The notes: generated from the sequence alone by a model not told the origin. DNA of 64,000 nt from Seriola aureovittata (GCF_021018895.1 NC_079368.1:12104001-12168000); one strand, 5' to 3'. Positions 27,354-42,401 are shown, counted from the first letter of the stretch. Numbers and translations: made by a program.

Positions 27354-28457
27354 GTGAATTAGACTCAACTTTCTGCCTTAAAAGTGTTTTCGCAACTTCT
27401 TCTGGACAGGTCTGACTGAAGTGCTCTATGATGTTGAGAAAGAAAATCTCTATTCTGACATTAGTGAGAATTTTCAGAGTTTAATTAAATAACCTGCCTT
27501 CAGCCCAAAGCGGTGGTGTAGTGGTGCCATGAATTATGACCTGCAGAGTCAGTTATCATCAAAGGCAGACGACTAACACACAGCGGAATAAATTATACTT
27601 TCGGCCAGGAATGATTTTATGCCTTGAGACTTTCTAGCTATCTGTGAAGTTATTTTACAGATTATATGGCAACATTTAAACTTATGTAAAGTAAGTTTAG
27701 ATAGGAGAACCTTATATGTTTCAATTCATCCCCCCACAACAAGGAGTCTGGAGCTTCAGCTAAATATGGCCATCTGTGGCCCTGTGTTTTCACATTTGGC
27801 TAATTAGAAACTATATTTATCTTTTTCAAGTGATAGTCAGAGGGTCCTGTGCAGGTTGATCATTCATGCATCACTTTGTCACGTGTAGCTGTCTCTTCTT
27901 CTCCGTGGGGTGCTAGTTTAGGCTTATAAAAGTTCTCCCCAAGGAGGGATCCCCAAACCAACGAGACGCCGTCTGATTAGTCTGTGTTTCCCCTCGCTGG
28001 AAGTTAGCACAGCGTGTGAATGTGTAATAGGTATGACTGATCTGATTATAGGTTTCAGTCTCTCGGCTTTTGTAGTCAACTCGCGGTTACAGGCAGTTAC
28101 AGACAGATCCTGACTGAATTATATCTGCAACAGAAAATAAAATCGGCTGCGGAGCTTTAGGGATAAAAAAAAAAAATCCTGCATAATGGGGGGTCTGTGC
28201 TGTAATGTCAGGTTTGTGGAGAAGTGGAGTGGGTGGGTTGGGTTGGGTGGGGTCCTTGACATGAAAAAGTTGGGGAACCCCCATGTGTGCTGCCACAGCC
28301 TGATATTTCAATTTTTACTTCAAGAGAGTTGTTGTCACGCTTGCTTGCTCCGGCCCACTCTGATATGGACGCCGTCCGTGCAGAAGATGAACTCTTTCCA
28401 AAGAAAGCAGGCATTAAGCAAAGTTGGAATGTCACCCCTCTGACAGCCACCCCCCCC

Positions 28458-28472
28458 ACACACACACACACA

Positions 28473-28526
<54 letters not shown>

Positions 28527-28538
28527 CTCTCTCTCTCT
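28458..28538. repeat. (CA)n followed by (CT)n
   Basis: CA tract 28458-28523 with one TA step, then CT to 28538. Confidence 0.95.
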
Positions 28539-28742
28539 TCTTCAGCACTCCTCCAGCGGATCACTGTCAGATCACTATTTGCATAATTATATGCTCAGCT
28601 CAGAAGAGAAAACTAACCCCCAAATTTTACGGGTCACCTAACTGCAACAATCAATGTTTTATCGGGTATACTAAGGGAAAAAAAATATCTTTAACAATCA
28701 TGGTGGAGGAACTCTCTTTCTCTCCCTCTCGCCCCCTCTCTA

Positions 28743-28807
28743 TCAATTCAATTCAATTACTTTATTGGCATGACTGCTTATCAGAAACAATATTTCCAAA
28801 GCAGTTT
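28743..28807 (+). mobile_element. Possible retrotransposon tail fragment
   Basis: Reiterated AATTC pentamers lead into ACTTTATTGGCATGACTGC and CCAAAGCAG, a wording I associate with dispersed fish repeats. No ends or coding sequence are seen, so the class is a guess. Confidence 0.25.
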
Positions 28808-30571
28808 AAAAAAAAAAAAAAAGAAAAGTAAATTCACCCCCTACCCTTGCCTTAAAAAAAGACCCAACCAACCTCTCTCTTTCTCTCTCCCTCTTTCTCC
28901 CTCTCCCTCTCTCTGGGTACGTGAGCAAATACTTTTTCATCTATTGACTGGGAGAGAATGTGTGGCTTAAGCTTTGGAGGTGCATTCAAGATTGTATCCC
29001 TTCTTCCCTTCCCCTATTCTACCCCTCTTTTCTCTGCCCGACTCTATACTGTGTTTTTCCTCCGCAGAAGAGGTCTTTAATATAGGACCCGTACACCAGA
29101 GCTCAGAACTCAGTGGACGGTTTCGTTAGACATCATTACATATTCATTGACTTGCAGAGAAACCATTTAATCCAGTGGAAACAACTCCTCTTCAATCGCC
29201 TCTCTCCTTCTCTATTCTAATAAGGACTCGCAGACTGAGACAGCACTTGGGACCCACAGACATCACATTTAGGGAAAGAGTGTGCAGACTGGGCTTTGTT
29301 CTGCAGGGCGAGGAAGGTGCAGCACTGCTGAAAGATGCGGGTCTGGGCACAGGTGTCGCACCAAGTGGGGTGCAGCACGGACCCCTTTGTGGGGTGTAGG
29401 AGTCCCCTATGCTTTAATCTCAATCTGCATGAATTGATGTGCCACATATCACTCATCATATATATATTTCTATTACGCGCAACTGCAGGAAAACACAAGT
29501 GACTGATTTATTTTAGACAAACAATCTCCAGAAAAAAAAAAAACTTTTTCTGAAGAAAATCTTAAAATATCCTAAACTTAGGCTACTCCACTCGCGCACG
29601 CGCATGCACACGCGCGCACGCACGCACGCACACACACACACATATCGAATGACCCGCTATTCTTCTGCCTTTGCTCTCACCTGTCTGGACGCGCCTATGA
29701 AAAAGCACCATTATAACCATAAAGTGTGGAAATATGCTAAGCAAAGCGGCTGTCCCAGCACAATCGCAGTTCCCTATAGGTTAGTGTAAGAAGAGCAGGG
29801 CTCTACGAAACAAAAATCACCACGAAACACAACTAGGCTGAAGTCCCAACAGGAATATGAGACTAATGTTACCGGAATATTGTCGTTATTATTCGTTGGT
29901 ATTTTATTTTCTCGGCTTTGCTGTCTAATACTTCTAAGTAGCCACTACATCAGCAGCATGGCCTAATGTGCGTGTGGTGCGTGCTTGAGGATCCTGGCAT
30001 ATAATGCTCCGATTTTGGGACAGCTGTTGGCAGAGCCGTTTTACGGTGTTCAGTCCATTTGGCTTTAATAGCAGCTTTCAGGCGGACCGCTACTCTATCC
30101 CCTCACCGCCCCCTCAATTACACCTCCTCTGATACTCTGCTGGCCTAAAGACTCCTGCAGTAAAAAAAAAAAAAAAAAACACCCTCTGAAATGCAATACA
30201 TTTGAAGAATGGGCTCTGACTTTTAAGATTTGGGGCTACACTCTCTGATGATTTCAGGGAAGAAATGTTAGGCAAGCAGTGATGATGAAGGAGGGAGGAA
30301 AGGAAGTATAACACAGCTCATTGGCTTAGTTTAACAGGCCACCGACGACTTACTGGGGAAAATTGGTCATTTCGGCTTGATGAATGGCAGTGGAGATGAA
30401 GGGGCTCTAGGTAGGCCTGTGATCGGGGCCTTTCTCAAGCTGTAAAATCTCTGAAAACTCAAGACCAATAATGCGTGTTATTTAGCACGCTGTCATTTGT
30501 CAAAATTCAAATATATTGACAAATGCCAATTCTAATTAAAACACACACGTCTCTCTCTCTCTCTCTCTGTA

Positions 30572-30610
<39 letters not shown>

Positions 30611-33602
30611 CTAAAACACGCCCACAGCAACTGTAATTGTTGTAAGTAACAATATATCTCTTTTCGTAAAAATGCACAGAAGAGAGAGTAAATGTAAACC
30701 TGCTCACAGGTCTCAGTCATCGGTCCTACTTCACTTCCAAAAAAGTGTATTTACTATATTTTTTCTTTATTTTACAACCAGTTGATTGTAAAGCCTTCCT
30801 ATCCTGTCGATTTAAATACAAATTGTGTTGTTAAAGTTTAAACACAGGAGCGATATTTTATCATAAATAATAAAATGCAGAGGAACTCAATAGTTTTTTT
30901 TTAATGAGTAGGAATGTTTTAATTGAAATTTATAGATATATTTATAATAATACCAACCTAATATCCTTCACTAAAATATTAGAATAAATAATATGATACT
31001 ATTAAATCCACACTAGACAAAATATACCTTATTTTAAAGATAGGCTACTATATAAAATGATTTGTATCGTAGATCAGAACAGGTAACAAACTAAATAGGC
31101 CTACAACTTCATAAAAAACAAAGGCTCAATTAAAAAAAATATATATTAATGATTTCAAAACCTCCTGGATAACCGATTATTATAAAGGAAGCCAATGAAC
31201 AATAAATGGATGGAATTGAAAAAATAATAATTAGCGTATGCAATAAAAAAATCAATCGAAAAAAGGAAGTGGTTGTAGTTAAGACTTTGCATAAAATAAT
31301 TATAAACGACAATTAAAATATATGTGATCAGTCTTCAATTTATTCAGTCTTTTAAAAGTTTACTGAGGGTTTGTCAAAAAAAAAAAAAAAAAGGTTTTCA
31401 TTGGAAAGTGGCTAATAGTCCACTCATAGGGGATTCCCCTCATAATCCTTTGTGTTGGTGCTAACAATAACTCCAGAAGTGTATTGTCGTCGATGAGCAA
31501 AATTTGGTGCGTAGTCTTATTTTAAACGACCATAATAAATCGAAGGAGGTCGACTGTGTATGAAACAATATTTCTTTCACTTAAAGCAACGAAATAATGA
31601 GGTATTTCCAGAAATCCTGAAAGTACAGTCCTCCCTAAATCAATATCATATTGGAGCTGGAGAGATATCGATTAGTCTGTGGTTAGAGACGAGGCCTTGA
31701 CTTACACTGCAAAAAAAAAGGCTTTTAACTAATCACCAGCCACATATTCCTTCTTAGAATGTTTTTCTTAAATACGCGAAAACTTATTATATCTGAGTGA
31801 GTGTCACGTCGGTCAATATTTCTCACTTCATTCTTAACCTGTTCATTAAATGTTGTTTAATTAAATATTTTTGAAATGGTGTAAAATAAGTCAAATAACT
31901 GAAGTCATATCAGGAAAATGTTGCTAGTACAGATTAGAAACAACAACAACAAAAAGTTACCCTGAAGTGGAATAATCTCATCTTTAAGATTGTTCTCACT
32001 CCCTCAGATGAACAAACACTTCAAAAAGACTTCAACTGAGATTGAAAACTGTGTTAAAACAACTATTTTGCAGTGTATCTCCTCCACTACACACCATAAA
32101 CCACCGTCTCCTCTCTTTTGGGTTTAAAATCTCAGAGAAAAAAAACACAAGAGTGCAATTCGATATTAAATCACACATTATAGATGAGTTTCATCATGTG
32201 GACGCAGCCCTCCGAGGATAAACACGGCAGTGCGTGGGGTAAGAATAAGATCCAGGTTATTATTACTGAGGGAGCGGCCTTTCACTGGCAGCACCCTGCA
32301 TCCTCATTACATCCACCCCAAAAAGAGATGAAGGTCTAAATGAAGTTATTGCCATCCAATGAACTCAAATTAGCCGGGCCACACCATGACAGACAGCTCG
32401 GATGGATGGAGAGAGAGGGGGGTGGGGGGTGGCGCGCTTGGAGGAATATAAGGTAGTGGGATTGGCAGGTGTATGTTTTGATGTGCATTTCATGGTTTGC
32501 AGGGCCCCTTAAGTGAAGTTGAGTTCATTTTGAATCTCCGTGGTTAAGCGAGTTAATATACTTGTGTTATTAAAGGGCCTGCAGTCACCTTGCAGCCTGC
32601 TCTGTGATGCCTAACCCCTCCCTCCCATCCCGGCGGCTTAGACTTTGTTCCCATCTATTTCATTTCTTTATCAACCATTCAAATATAACGTTTCTCTGCC
32701 TCTCTCTCTCCCCTCCACAATCTCTCCATCCGGTTGAATAGCTTACTTTCCTGTCGCTAAGGTCCTCATTGTGTTTGCTACCTGAGTCAGCAGGGAGGAT
32801 GAAAAGAGGAGAGTCTGGCGGAGGAAGGACGAGAGGAGAGGAGTAGGTTGACATGCAGGGAGGGAGACAGAGGCGATGATAGGCGAGGAGAGTGGGAGGG
32901 GGGGTCTGAGTGAATTTACCTGCTCCTCCGGTGGCGAGCCGTGTGTGTGATAGTGTGTGTGTGAAGTTAACAACACAGCGGCCAACTCTACTTTATTGCT
33001 GTTTATCCCCGCAGCAAAAGCTGTCAGGTGGTGACAGATTGGCAGCATCTCTAATCAGTGCCCTCTTCACTCCTCTCTGAGATCCCCTCTCAACTCATTC
33101 ACTCCTGATCTCTCATAAATGGATTGTTACTAATGGCATTTATTCTTTGGATAACACATATAGCGCACATATAGATAAAGTCCAACTTTTTCACGTTTAT
33201 ATTCCAACTATGTCCAGATACATCGTTTTATAGTGAGTCGTAGGCTTGATTGTTTAGTGTGGAATGAATTGCGATGAGTATTTGAAAATATAGAAATATT
33301 ATTAAAAAAAATAAAGAATAAAATAAAATAAAGTTGTATAACATAAAAAAAAAACATTTTCAATGGAGCAAACTCAGCAAAAGGTATAAAATGCAACTAA
33401 AACAGAGAAGTTATTATCTTCAGGAACAACTATTTCTGCCTGATAACAATTTACAATAAAAACATCCAATTAAAATTCAAATATTTTCTATATTCTGCAG
33501 AATCTGTAACAAATTAAATGCAGCTCATTTCAGGCAGCTGGGGTGCAAAAGAAAAATAGTTTCATAATAACATCGTGTATTATCTGAACATTGCAAATAA
33601 AA

Positions 33603-33603
<1 letters not shown>

Positions 33604-33661
<58 letters not shown>
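33604..33661. repeat. (AT)n microsatellite
   Basis: About 58 bp of alternating AT with one AATA interruption; potential cruciform. Confidence 0.95.
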
Positions 33662-33910
33662 GCATTTCATGGATCAAAAAGATACATAAAACAAAATATT
33701 CTTTGATCTTGTCGAGATGAAAAGCATTGTTTACGTCTCTACTGACCGTGCAACCTTTATGTCCACGACTATTCAATATTAATATTTATAGGATTATAAT
33801 AACACTCCAATAAATTATCCAGAAAGTTATGATTTTACCTAAACTTTCGACCCTCCATGGATAACTGTACGTCTGTGGGTTTTATAATAAAAGAAGATAT
33901 ATCTGTGTGC

Positions 33911-33923
<13 letters not shown>

Positions 33924-33966
<43 letters not shown>
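33924..33966. repeat. (GA)n tract
   Basis: About 43 bp of GA, directly preceded by a short GT tract. Confidence 0.95.
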
Positions 33967-33969
<3 letters not shown>

Positions 33970-35594
33970 TGTCCGAGTGAGTCTGTTGGGGGCCTTTGAT
34001 ATTCCTCACACAGAGATAAATGAAGACTGTCGAATAAATCGGTAAGCACAAGAAGTACACAAGTGGAGGGAAAAAATATCTTTAGAAAAGCACGACATCC
34101 AGCCTGAACTGTCCCGGGTGTCATACAGGGCCTGCGGAATAACAGTGGACCTAAAGCTAGATTTCACTTAGAGCCTTCAATGGGATTGGTGCTTATCTCG
34201 CCAGCACAGCGCTGCTGACCTGTAGGCTGCTGCATCAGAGGTGTGTGTTTGTGTTGAGGTGTTGACCTGTCAGGGGGGACTTGTTAGGACTTTAACTCCG
34301 ACTGCTGGCGGTCTCCAGACATCCGGGGGTGGCATCGATTTGAAACTTGTCCTGTCTAATTTGATGATAACATCCAGGCTGCCCCGCCGCAGCACCATGG
34401 ACAGCGCACTGTCTTGACCTTGCCTTGCTATCAAATTACCCCCGTCTGGGCCACGGTGGGAGCCCAGGACCAAGTTTACTATAGGCTGAGGGAGGGAAAA
34501 AAAAAAGAGACAGAGAGAGAGAGAGAGAAAGAGAGAGACATTTTTTGCTTCTTCTTTCACCAAAGACAAATCTTCTCTGAAGCCAGTGCTTACACTCTGT
34601 AATACTGTGGTAAATCAACAAGAGGTTGGCGGTTTACATTGGCTGTTGCGACAACCGCCTATGTAAACAATACTCTATTACACTTACACAAAGACTTTAT
34701 TTTATGTTTCCCCCAGTTTAAAAGCTACTACCTGCTTCAACTCTATTCTATTGCAGTAAGAAGTAATAGTGCAATATCTTAAAAAAAAAAGAAAAAAAGA
34801 AAACTCCATTAAAACTTCTGCATTGAAAATTACATTTAAGTAAAAGTAGATATGATCTGTTTGCACAATGTTCTCAAAGTAAAAGTCTTTATCATTCAGA
34901 AAAAAAAACTTTTGTGAGTGTTACTATCCTATATGTTATATTACTGTTATAAGTAGCATTTTACTGGTATTATTATTACTATGTTTTATGCTGTTGGGTA
35001 GTCTCATCTATCGAACGGGGCATCATATTGTATAAACCTACTGTATGTTCTGTATGTAAAATCTTAATCTTTTCAGTAATGACTAACTGTCAGATAAATG
35101 TAGTGGAGTAAAAAGTAGGCTACAACATGTCCATTAGTTACATTCCGCCACTTTTCGGAACTGGAGTTTGTAAAGTAAGTTTCTCGTCACTCAGAGCATG
35201 TTTCGCAGGTTAAAAGGTGCATAATCTCACATTTGGGAGGCAGATTGAAAGATTTCATCCACTTCAGCGGACCACAGAAGTCATCTCTTCAGCACACGAG
35301 CTGCGGACACAGCAACAGTTATTCACGCACCAGTCAGGCTTGAAGTCAAACCCAACAGAGTACGTACAGTACTGTGGACGTCTGGTGAATGAACGTGCGC
35401 ATCAGTGCATGCAAATAGACGGGGAGAAAAAAGAGAAAACAAGCAATTTATAATTTTTTTTTTGTAAATCTCCTCAGAATAGTTACACCCTATCAGCTGG
35501 TGCACATACTGTGGTAACAAGTTGATTTGGGAACCAGAATGTCTAAAGTTTGAGAGAGAGCCCAAGGCACTGACGGGGGTAGGATTTAGTGGTG

Positions 35595-35700
<106 letters not shown>

Positions 35701-36270
35701 GGGGAGAAAGAGGCTGTTTGATGGAGCTCTACAGCTTTGAGACAGCTTGTTAATTAAAACCCCAAGAGATGAGGCTCTGCAGCCACCGTCCATATCAGAG
35801 CACTGCTAACTATACTGACAGCAAGTTACTTAACAAGCGAGCGCCTCAATCCCATACCTTTTTATCACAGGCAAGCAGTGAGATATTTTAATTCGCTAAA
35901 ATCCCACTGTGGCGGTGAAATATCTTGTTTTCTACTTAAGAAATTATGACAAACCTTCGTATTCTCTGTCATTCTAGGGATAGAGCCCAAATGGCTGCTT
36001 ATGCGTCAAAATCCACGCAGCAGCTTAAATGTGGCAAATTCGATTAAGGAAGGAAAGAAAAGAATGTCAAAAAATGAGTGAATTAGTCTAGACATAGGTT
36101 GGGTGGTATTAAATTCTTAGCTTTATATTCAGGCATTGGAATTATTTCCGAATCAAAGTAGTTTGAGATTTCAGAGAGGCAGATAGGCCTCAGTGCAGAT
36201 ACAAAGAGGCAGCATCAAGTCAAAACAAAGAGCCTACTGTGTGTGTGTTTTTTTTGTTTTGTTTTTTGTG

Positions 36271-36274
<4 letters not shown>

Positions 36275-36345
<71 letters not shown>
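36275..36345. repeat. (TG)n microsatellite
   Basis: About 71 bp pure TG after a T/G-rich leader (36238-36274). Confidence 0.95.
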
Positions 36346-36352
<7 letters not shown>

Positions 36353-36822
36353 TTTCTGATCAATTTCAATCGAGGTCATCATACGCTTTGTCCCCATGCA
36401 TTATTCCACCTTAATTGAACCCGCAACCCGCCCTTTGCCTGCGGGATCTCTGAGCTATTCCAATTCTATATGCATGTGTGAGATGATGGCTTGTTAAGTC
36501 GAGGAAAACAAATACCAAGAGAGCCTTACTCAAACACTCAAAATATATGACGGACCCATGCCCATTGTTCAAAAAATAATTGAAATGCTGCCCACCCCCC
36601 ATCCCCACCCCCCTGCACCCCCCAAGCTCGCTAATAACGTGTTAGCCAAGTGTAGGCCAACTCATGTAAATAGCAGCAAGAGGAGACGTGGATTTGGAGG
36701 GAATGAGGTGAAGCCTGACTGGGTTTGTGTCTTCTGGGGGCTGCAGGTGGAGAGGCCCCATATACAGTACAAGCAGACCTGCTGTGCCACACCACCCAGG
36801 ACGGGGGGTGGGGTGACTCTCT

Positions 36823-36859
<37 letters not shown>

Positions 36860-38570
36860 GGAGGGGTGTCTGGAACAAATACAGCTCAACCAACAATGAA
36901 ACCTTCGCCTGTTGTTAAAGGTCCAACTCCTGCAACTTCTGTGTCTCCCCATCCCTCTCCCCCACCGTCCTCCCTAGGTGTGGAAAGTCCCTGAGCACTT
37001 CAGCTAAAACAATTTTTTTGAAAGTATAATATCCTTAGAATTTACCTTAAATACACTCTTTACATTTGACTCTATGTATAGTAGCCTGCTGGAGTTCACA
37101 TTTGTATTTTAGATGTTTTCACATGAGGAAGAGATGAAGCCACAGGGAGGGAAAAAAGCCAAAACCACCATTCACAGCCCACATGGACTGCACTTGTGTT
37201 CATCTTCAGCCACATGAGAGAAAATCTATCTTCTGTCCAGTGATCTATTGGCAAATTAAAAGATGGTTCAAAAAAAGGATTCCCAGTTGGTAACCATTAT
37301 AAAGCAAGGCAGCTCCAGCCTTCATTAAAATGTGAATCTCTCCACGTATGTTTCTCTAAATAACTTACCCCAGATTGATATGGTTTCACTTTACATCATT
37401 AAGGTTCAAGTCAAAAGGAAAAAGTGGGTAAACTCGACTTTGAAATAAAACGTTTGCACTTTACTTTTCATCGCAGCCGTGGCTCTTTCCAAACGTGTGT
37501 ATAGTGCGTGTTTCTTTGTCATTGACTGCCATATTAAGGCCCCTGCACCTGATCTGTTTGTGGCTGGTCTGGGGCCACGGCGCTTTTTAAGACAGCTGTA
37601 AAAGGCTCTCCAAGTCTCCAGCACATTCATCAACGTCAGACACCGACAAGCCGCTATTTAGTGAAAGTGTAACTGCAGCAGTATATTTTAGAGCAGAGTG
37701 GGCCACTCAGCAAACAATACAATGGACTTTTTTCCTCTCTTTGGTTGTAATCAATCTAAAACAGATTATAATGTCAGACAGATGATCAGTGGATTGTTGA
37801 AAAATAAATCATAAAAATTGCCAAATTATATGAAGGTTAATTTTCGTTAATTTTATAATTTTAAACGTACATAACAGGCTCTGATTAGTTCTGCTGACAC
37901 TTTAGGTGTCATTATGGTTTAACAGCTCATTCTAAAGATTTTCTGCGAAGTCAAAATAGACCTATTGATAAATATTTCTGCTGTATAGATTTTGTAGTCA
38001 ATCTAAATTCTTTGCTGCATCTACAGATCAAGTATGCCTGTCCTTATTTCTAATTAATAAGACGTTTATTTGGAAAAAGATCATTTAGTTATTTCATTTC
38101 TTTCAACATAATTTAAATTTAAATCACTGTATATGTTCTGCAACGTTACATTACTAAAACAAACAATTAATTATCTGAAGCTCAAATATTGCGTGATAGT
38201 CTGTGTTATTATCACTTTACATTAAAATTAAATGCATTACTGATCGCTGGTTTTAATCGATGTGATTCCACAGCTTAGCAAAACCAACACAAACGACAGT
38301 CGACATAGGATAAAGCAATTATAAAACTCCCCCACTATTCACAGCGGCGGGATTGCATTAAAGTCGTTTGCAGCAGCTGAAATTCCTGGTTAAAAAATGG
38401 CCCTGGAAACGGTGCTCAGTGCTGCGCGGTGGACTGTGGGGCTGAGAGCGGAGCCGAGGAAAGAGAGAGAGAGGGAGAGGGTATGAGGCGGTCCTTGTGT
38501 CAGAGGGTCCCCACAACGCAGAGCGCCATCTAGCAAACAAAGGTAGAAACAATAACAGCATGGAGGGTCT

Positions 38571-38612
38571 GAGAGAGAGAGAGAGGGAGAGGGAGAGGGA
38601 GAGAGAGAGAGG

Positions 38613-38676
<64 letters not shown>
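38571..38676. repeat. (GA)n tract with GGGA variants
   Basis: About 106 bp; GAGGGA interruptions in the left half, pure GA in the right. Confidence 0.96.
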
Positions 38677-38680
<4 letters not shown>

Positions 38681-40186
38681 CTTTACGCACACAGCACACA
38701 GGGGCGCGGAGGGACGCCACAACAAAGCGCCGCGGTTTAGCGCTCTCAAACACCAGAAACTTTGTGTATCATGCGCGATCCCAGAACCTGCCGCGCCTGA
38801 TATGGACACTTGCCATTTGTACAAGATTAATACATGATCAAGCGCAAATCGATTAATTAGCGTTAGTGTAACGTCTGCTGCTTTTTTTTTCTTTTAAATT
38901 TCCCCACCGGATCGTATTTTAATTAGCATCCCAGGGGTCAGGATGGCAAAGCAGCTGATCAGTGGTCAAGCTGCAAATGGGAGAACTTTTAATGTCACAG
39001 TGGGTGAGGGAGGGGATGGGCGGGTGGTGACTCCCCCCACTTGACAAAATCAATCGATACTATCACTCTCAAGCTCCATCACGGCGTTTTACTGGAGATG
39101 TGTATGTGTACCACAAGCAAACAATACATCTTCTGTCGAGTGCATAGTTGCGAATCAATTTAAAAAATGATATATATATATATAGTATGTCTGATGCTCT
39201 AGTGCTGCTGAGAGGTGTTAAGAGGTGGGTTTTGACCAAATAATAATAATAAAAAAAAACAGAACAAAAGTGGAATCGTGTGTAAAATGGTCAGTAATAT
39301 GCTTCCAACACTTCCATCCTCACCCACGCGAGGTAATCTTCCCTACTCTTCCTCACCGCAGCCCATTGTTTCATATACAAAGACAGAACTAAGTTGTCAA
39401 CCCTTTAACATCATTGCTGTTAATGATAGTGCAATAGCAGCGAAAGCAGTTCTAGCCACATACAATATAAGCAGTAATAACGGCAGCAGTGTTTAAAGCC
39501 TGGTCGCGAGTTTAGGGGCACAGACACTATAGTGCAGCAATCAGTGAACAGCTACACATCTAAAATGGTAAAGTGTCTCCCTTTAATTCAACCGGCGGAT
39601 TCTTGTTGGTCTTATTCATCTTAGTCCACATTTTACCAGGTTAGAAAAACCTTGTATCGTGTATTAAACGTATACATCAGTGGCTGCCGTAAACTGAAAA
39701 GCTTGTATAATTCTGGATCATTTAATTAGACATCTACCCAAGCTGAATTGCGAATACAAAAAAACATTTTTGTTCGTTTTTTTTTTTTTTTTTAGGTCTG
39801 GGGAGTAAAATAAATCTACATTTCCAAGGTTGGCACACCACTTAAACACAACATTGAAGTGTAATAATGCTAAAGCCAACATGTGAGTGATTAGTCTGCT
39901 TTTGCAATGATATATGAACCGAGGTGTCAGGGGCAAAAATTCTCATATTCGTTATCTTGTCATTCGCCCCCTCGACAACCAGCAATTTGTGACAATTTTC
40001 GCTCGGTTAAGGCTCGGTCAGTAATCCCCCACAGCTTCCACACTGAAAATAAAGTTTGGTCTGCATGGGCACACCTATAACTAGGCCACTAATATAGTTT
40101 TAGAAATAATTAGAATGAAATTGTGACTCCTTCCACTGTAATGCACCTCATCTAATTGTATTACATATACATAATGATGAAGTGAT

Positions 40187-40189
<3 letters not shown>

Positions 40190-40235
<46 letters not shown>
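40190..40235. repeat. (TG)n microsatellite
   Basis: About 46 bp pure TG. Confidence 0.95.
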
Positions 40236-40236
<1 letters not shown>

Positions 40237-42306
40237 TATATGTGCGGCAGGAGAGCGCATTAATCGATTTATTAATTAATGGGGAAAAAAGCATTTGCAG
40301 TCTTATTATGTGTTCTGACATTATGTGATATTGTTTACGTGATCTACTATTCTGTGGTGAGGGGACTGTAATGAATGTAATAAGAATCTGGTCATTGATG
40401 GTTTATTATATAATATATAAAATATAAAACAAACATTTCAAATATTAGTGTGACACACTGCCTGTGTCTTCTGTTGTTCTAAGAACACTGGTGTTCAGTG
40501 TGTCATTCAGTTGCTGTACATACAGCATACATAGCTACATTACATTCATACTTTTTCTTTTATTTTTTTCCTCAGGAGTAAATCCTTGACATTCTGCACT
40601 ATTACCAAAATTGTAGTACATAGCCTAGTAATCAGAAAATTATAGGCTTGCTCCATGGCAAAGCCCTGCTTCGGTTCTATGAAGAATCCTTTTAGAAAGG
40701 TTCACCATCTCTTCAGCATTATGGTGCTGTAAACAACACCGCGAGATTACATGAAATGCTCCACATCAGCAGCACTAAAGGAACTTCCTGACAACCACGC
40801 TCTGGCCTCCTTGTTTGAATTCTTCCATTATTTTATTTGCACAAACCAGAGGAAACCACTGAAGGGGAGAACCTTGGAAAGCCCTTCTTTTGTACACCTA
40901 AACCTCTATGATCCACTTTATGGACCACATGTTTTATTTTCTGCTACATGTTCTGCAGGCCATGCCATAGTGGTGAGACCCCACCTTCCTTACATACCCG
41001 CCGCCTGCGTGCAAAAGGAAGAGTGAAGATGTGACGGGGCGTATTTGAAGTATGACGAGCTTTGTGGTCTACTCCTTTTCATTCCCTTGCCTCAAATATA
41101 CGCCCGCTTTCAAATAAGCCTCTTTGGCAATCCCATGCCGACCCCCCCAACACACACACCCCCTGCCACCTTGACATGAATGGGCGACTGACCTTTAGGG
41201 CCGTGTCCACTCTGCGGTCCAGTTTTATCCAAATAAGCCTTCTTCCCCCACCCTGCCTCAGACGGTGCCAGCAATTCTTTACTGATATCATCAGCGGATG
41301 CAAATGAATTTGGACGGGGTGGGGGGTGCAGGAGTGGAGGGGGTGGTGTTGGTGGTGTAGTCATGGACAAAATACCACACTGGCTGCAGAATGCTGCATG
41401 TGGAGAGATGGGAATATTGAATACCCCGCCACCAGAACCATCCCCGAATTCAATAATGCAGAAAAAAAAAGAATACACATTCCTATTCCAGAAATCTTGG
41501 CTGTGAAATACCACCAAGAAAAATCGCCATTCAAATGAGATGCGTTTATTTCTGCATGGCCTTTGAAGAGAAGAGAGGGGTCGTGTCACTCAAAAGAAGG
41601 AAAGGGCCACTCCGTTATAACCCCCCTCCTATTTGTTCTCCCTCTCTCCCACCCTTCCCTTACCCTCTTCTCTCGCTCCTACCGACCCCCACTCACTATG
41701 ACGCTCGCGCGCGCGCGCGCACACACACGCACGCAAGCGCGCACATTTTCACTATAGCACGCTGGCATTGGGGGCGACACCGAGGCTAGATTAGAGCTTT
41801 GCTCCTTTAACAAGGGAGAGGAGGCACTTCTATAATCACAGCGGCGGTATGTGGGGCCACAAAGAGTTTGCAACCACAGGGCGACTGGTCTTCTGTAGAG
41901 TGGTCCAAGCCCTGGGCAAGCCAGAGAAACGCTCTATCCAACGTATTACCAGGATCAAAACACAGTGGTTATAGTGCGTGAAGAGGTTATTAACCCACAG
42001 AGCACAGCAAAAGACCACCTCTATATCTCCAAACAGCATAACCCTGGCGTAGCCTGACTTAAGACAATTCACCACGTCAACATGGCCAGAACACAGCGCG
42101 AATGATCAAGTAATTATTTAGTATGTATGGAGAGCAATGCATCCCTTGTTGACGATTTAGAGTGTGTTCCTGCACGACTACTGGCATCCCCTCCCTCCCT
42201 TAAGCACAGCAGTGTAACATGGACATACAAATTTGATGGATGGTGCTGAGTAAGATGGAAAAAAGACGTGTATTTATCAACATGCCGCATGTCCTCTGAG
42301 GTGGAT

Positions 42307-42315
42307 GAGAGAGAG

Positions 42316-42400
<85 letters not shown>
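42307..42400. repeat. (GA)n tract
   Basis: About 94 bp of GA with a single GAAGA slip at 42331. Confidence 0.96.

Positions 42401-42401
<1 letters not shown>

Larger units (their letters stand above)
25166..33600. other. Intergenic spacer, fam172a to nr2f1a, left third
   Basis: No credible gene. Holds an (ATT)n run (26526-26547), a 25-base poly-G (26768-26792), CCCCA repeats (27045-27077), (CA)n at 27293-27352 and 28458-28523, a (CT)n/(GT)n pair (30550-30608) and alternating CG/CA at 29591-29642. Low-repeat blocks at about 25,730-26,120 and 32,160-32,620 look like candidates for conserved non-coding elements, but only alignment could show it. Confidence 0.4.
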
